The notes under the pieces were generated by a model. It saw only the letters and a list, made by a program, of their open reading frames with translations, searched no databases and was not told where the DNA came from. Positions 63,647 through 64,000 of a stretch of 64,000 nucleotides of DNA are shown here, one piece after another. Position 1 is the stretch's first letter, and every line of letters begins with the position of its first letter. The stretch is from the NCBI RefSeq assembly GCF_002310815.1, contig NZ_CP011032.1, forward strand, positions 2,396,001 through 2,460,000, given 5' to 3'. The position numbers were made by a program, and so were the translations under genes. This DNA comes from Pseudoalteromonas tunicata. GTDB lineage: Bacteria > Pseudomonadota > Gammaproteobacteria > Enterobacterales > Alteromonadaceae.

Positions 63647-64000
63647 ATGAAAACAAATACTAATCAAAACATTAATGTCGGTGTCGATACCGGCAAATTT
63701 CAACTCGATATTTATATTCGCCCTCTTGATATCTATTTCACCGTTAAGAACGATGAAAAAGGGATTGCTGAGGCAATTAAAAAATCAAAATTCACTCTCC
63801 AAACCGCATCATTATTGAAGCCACTGGCCGCCTTGAAATGCCCTTTATTATTGCATGTGCAAAGGCCAATTTACCTTTTGTCATTGCCAACCCAATACAC
63901 ATAAAACGCTTTGCTGGTGCCATTGGTCAACGCGCTAAAACCGATAAGCTGGATGCACAGTTAATTGCACATTATGGCGAAGCAATTAAACCCACACTCT
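63647..64000 (+). pseudogene. IS110-family transposase, N-terminal part, frameshifted
   Basis: MKTNTNQNINVGVDTGKF begins the RuvC-like DEDD domain with the first Asp. After AIKK, at a run of six A (63779-63784), the protein continues in another frame as RIIIEATGRLEMPF (catalytic Glu) and AKTDKLDAQLIAHYG (two Asp). All four acidic positions are therefore recognisable, but a one-base shift separates the first from the rest. The C-terminal Ser domain is beyond the window. It may be an inactivating indel or slippage. Confidence 0.8.

Larger units (their letters stand above)
63421..64000 (+). mobile_element. IS110-family element, left part (cut by window end)
   Basis: A ~225-bp non-coding left end with strong secondary structure followed by an IS110-type DEDD transposase frame. 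The exact left boundary is not determinable; the attC at 63367-63420 is directly adjacent. The right part is outside the window. Confidence 0.75.

Overview
The window looks like chromosome of a marine gammaproteobacterium of the order Alteromonadales, most like Pseudoalteromonas. Reasons: moderately low GC, several large TonB-dependent receptors of marine heterotroph type, a PurC much longer than the E. coli enzyme, a SecD/SecF pair standing apart from yajC, and short hairpin repeats scattered between genes. No rRNA, tRNA or CRISPR array was seen.

Layout. 1-12270 is mostly ordinary chromosome: an M14 metallopeptidase, a GH94 glucan-synthase tail joined to a truncated SHOCT gene, secD-secF, a secreted methyltransferase-like protein, a Gre-like factor, an AT-rich orphan ATP-grasp gene, and a divergent HxlR/SDR pair followed by a bicupin. 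12271-18374 is an array of promoterless genes, all on the minus strand, separated by imperfect palindromes with integron attC architecture (coiled-coil protein, TlpA-like thioredoxin, secreted serine hydrolase, small membrane protein, GNAT). No integrase gene is visible. 18375-20087 is a gene desert of dispersed repeats. 20088-45905 is housekeeping: YegS kinase, TonB receptors, purC, an ABC/FtsX/DUF3299 operon, mutM, Mn-pyrophosphatase, a GGDEF protein, an RluA-type synthase, def, a SGNH hydrolase, a tyrosine phosphatase and regulators. 46815-54331 is a complete sucrose-use locus: LacI regulator, sucrose phosphorylase, MFS permease, TonB receptor and fructokinase, with two matching palindromic operators. 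54456-59848 holds a sirtuin, a small conserved protein, a chemoreceptor, a CheY-like protein and a MarR/siderophore-reductase pair with two operator palindromes. 60222-63420 is a second attC array, again all minus strand. 63421-64000 is the left end of an IS110-family element.

The most notable structure is in the two attC arrays. At least seven left ends and four right ends of one transposon family (transposase remnants look IS5/IS1182-like; three non-coding forms are about 145-150 bp) lie exactly at the cassette junction core. Intact copies are flanked on both sides by AAC, the complement of the GTT of the attC core, so this family seems to target attC sites or cassette junctions. One such MITE carries a ribosome-binding site and ATG that read in frame into the next cassette gene. 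The IS110 element at the right edge has a strongly structured 140-nt leader of the kind expected for a bridge RNA, and it abuts an attC whose outer core is damaged.

How the genes work together. In the sucrose locus the TonB receptor should bring sucrose across the outer membrane and the MFS protein across the inner membrane. The phosphorylase then makes glucose-1-phosphate plus fructose, fructokinase phosphorylates the fructose, and the LacI protein switches the divergent promoters. The MarR-siderophore reductase pair and the HxlR-SDR pair each look autoregulated through the palindromes in their upstream regions.
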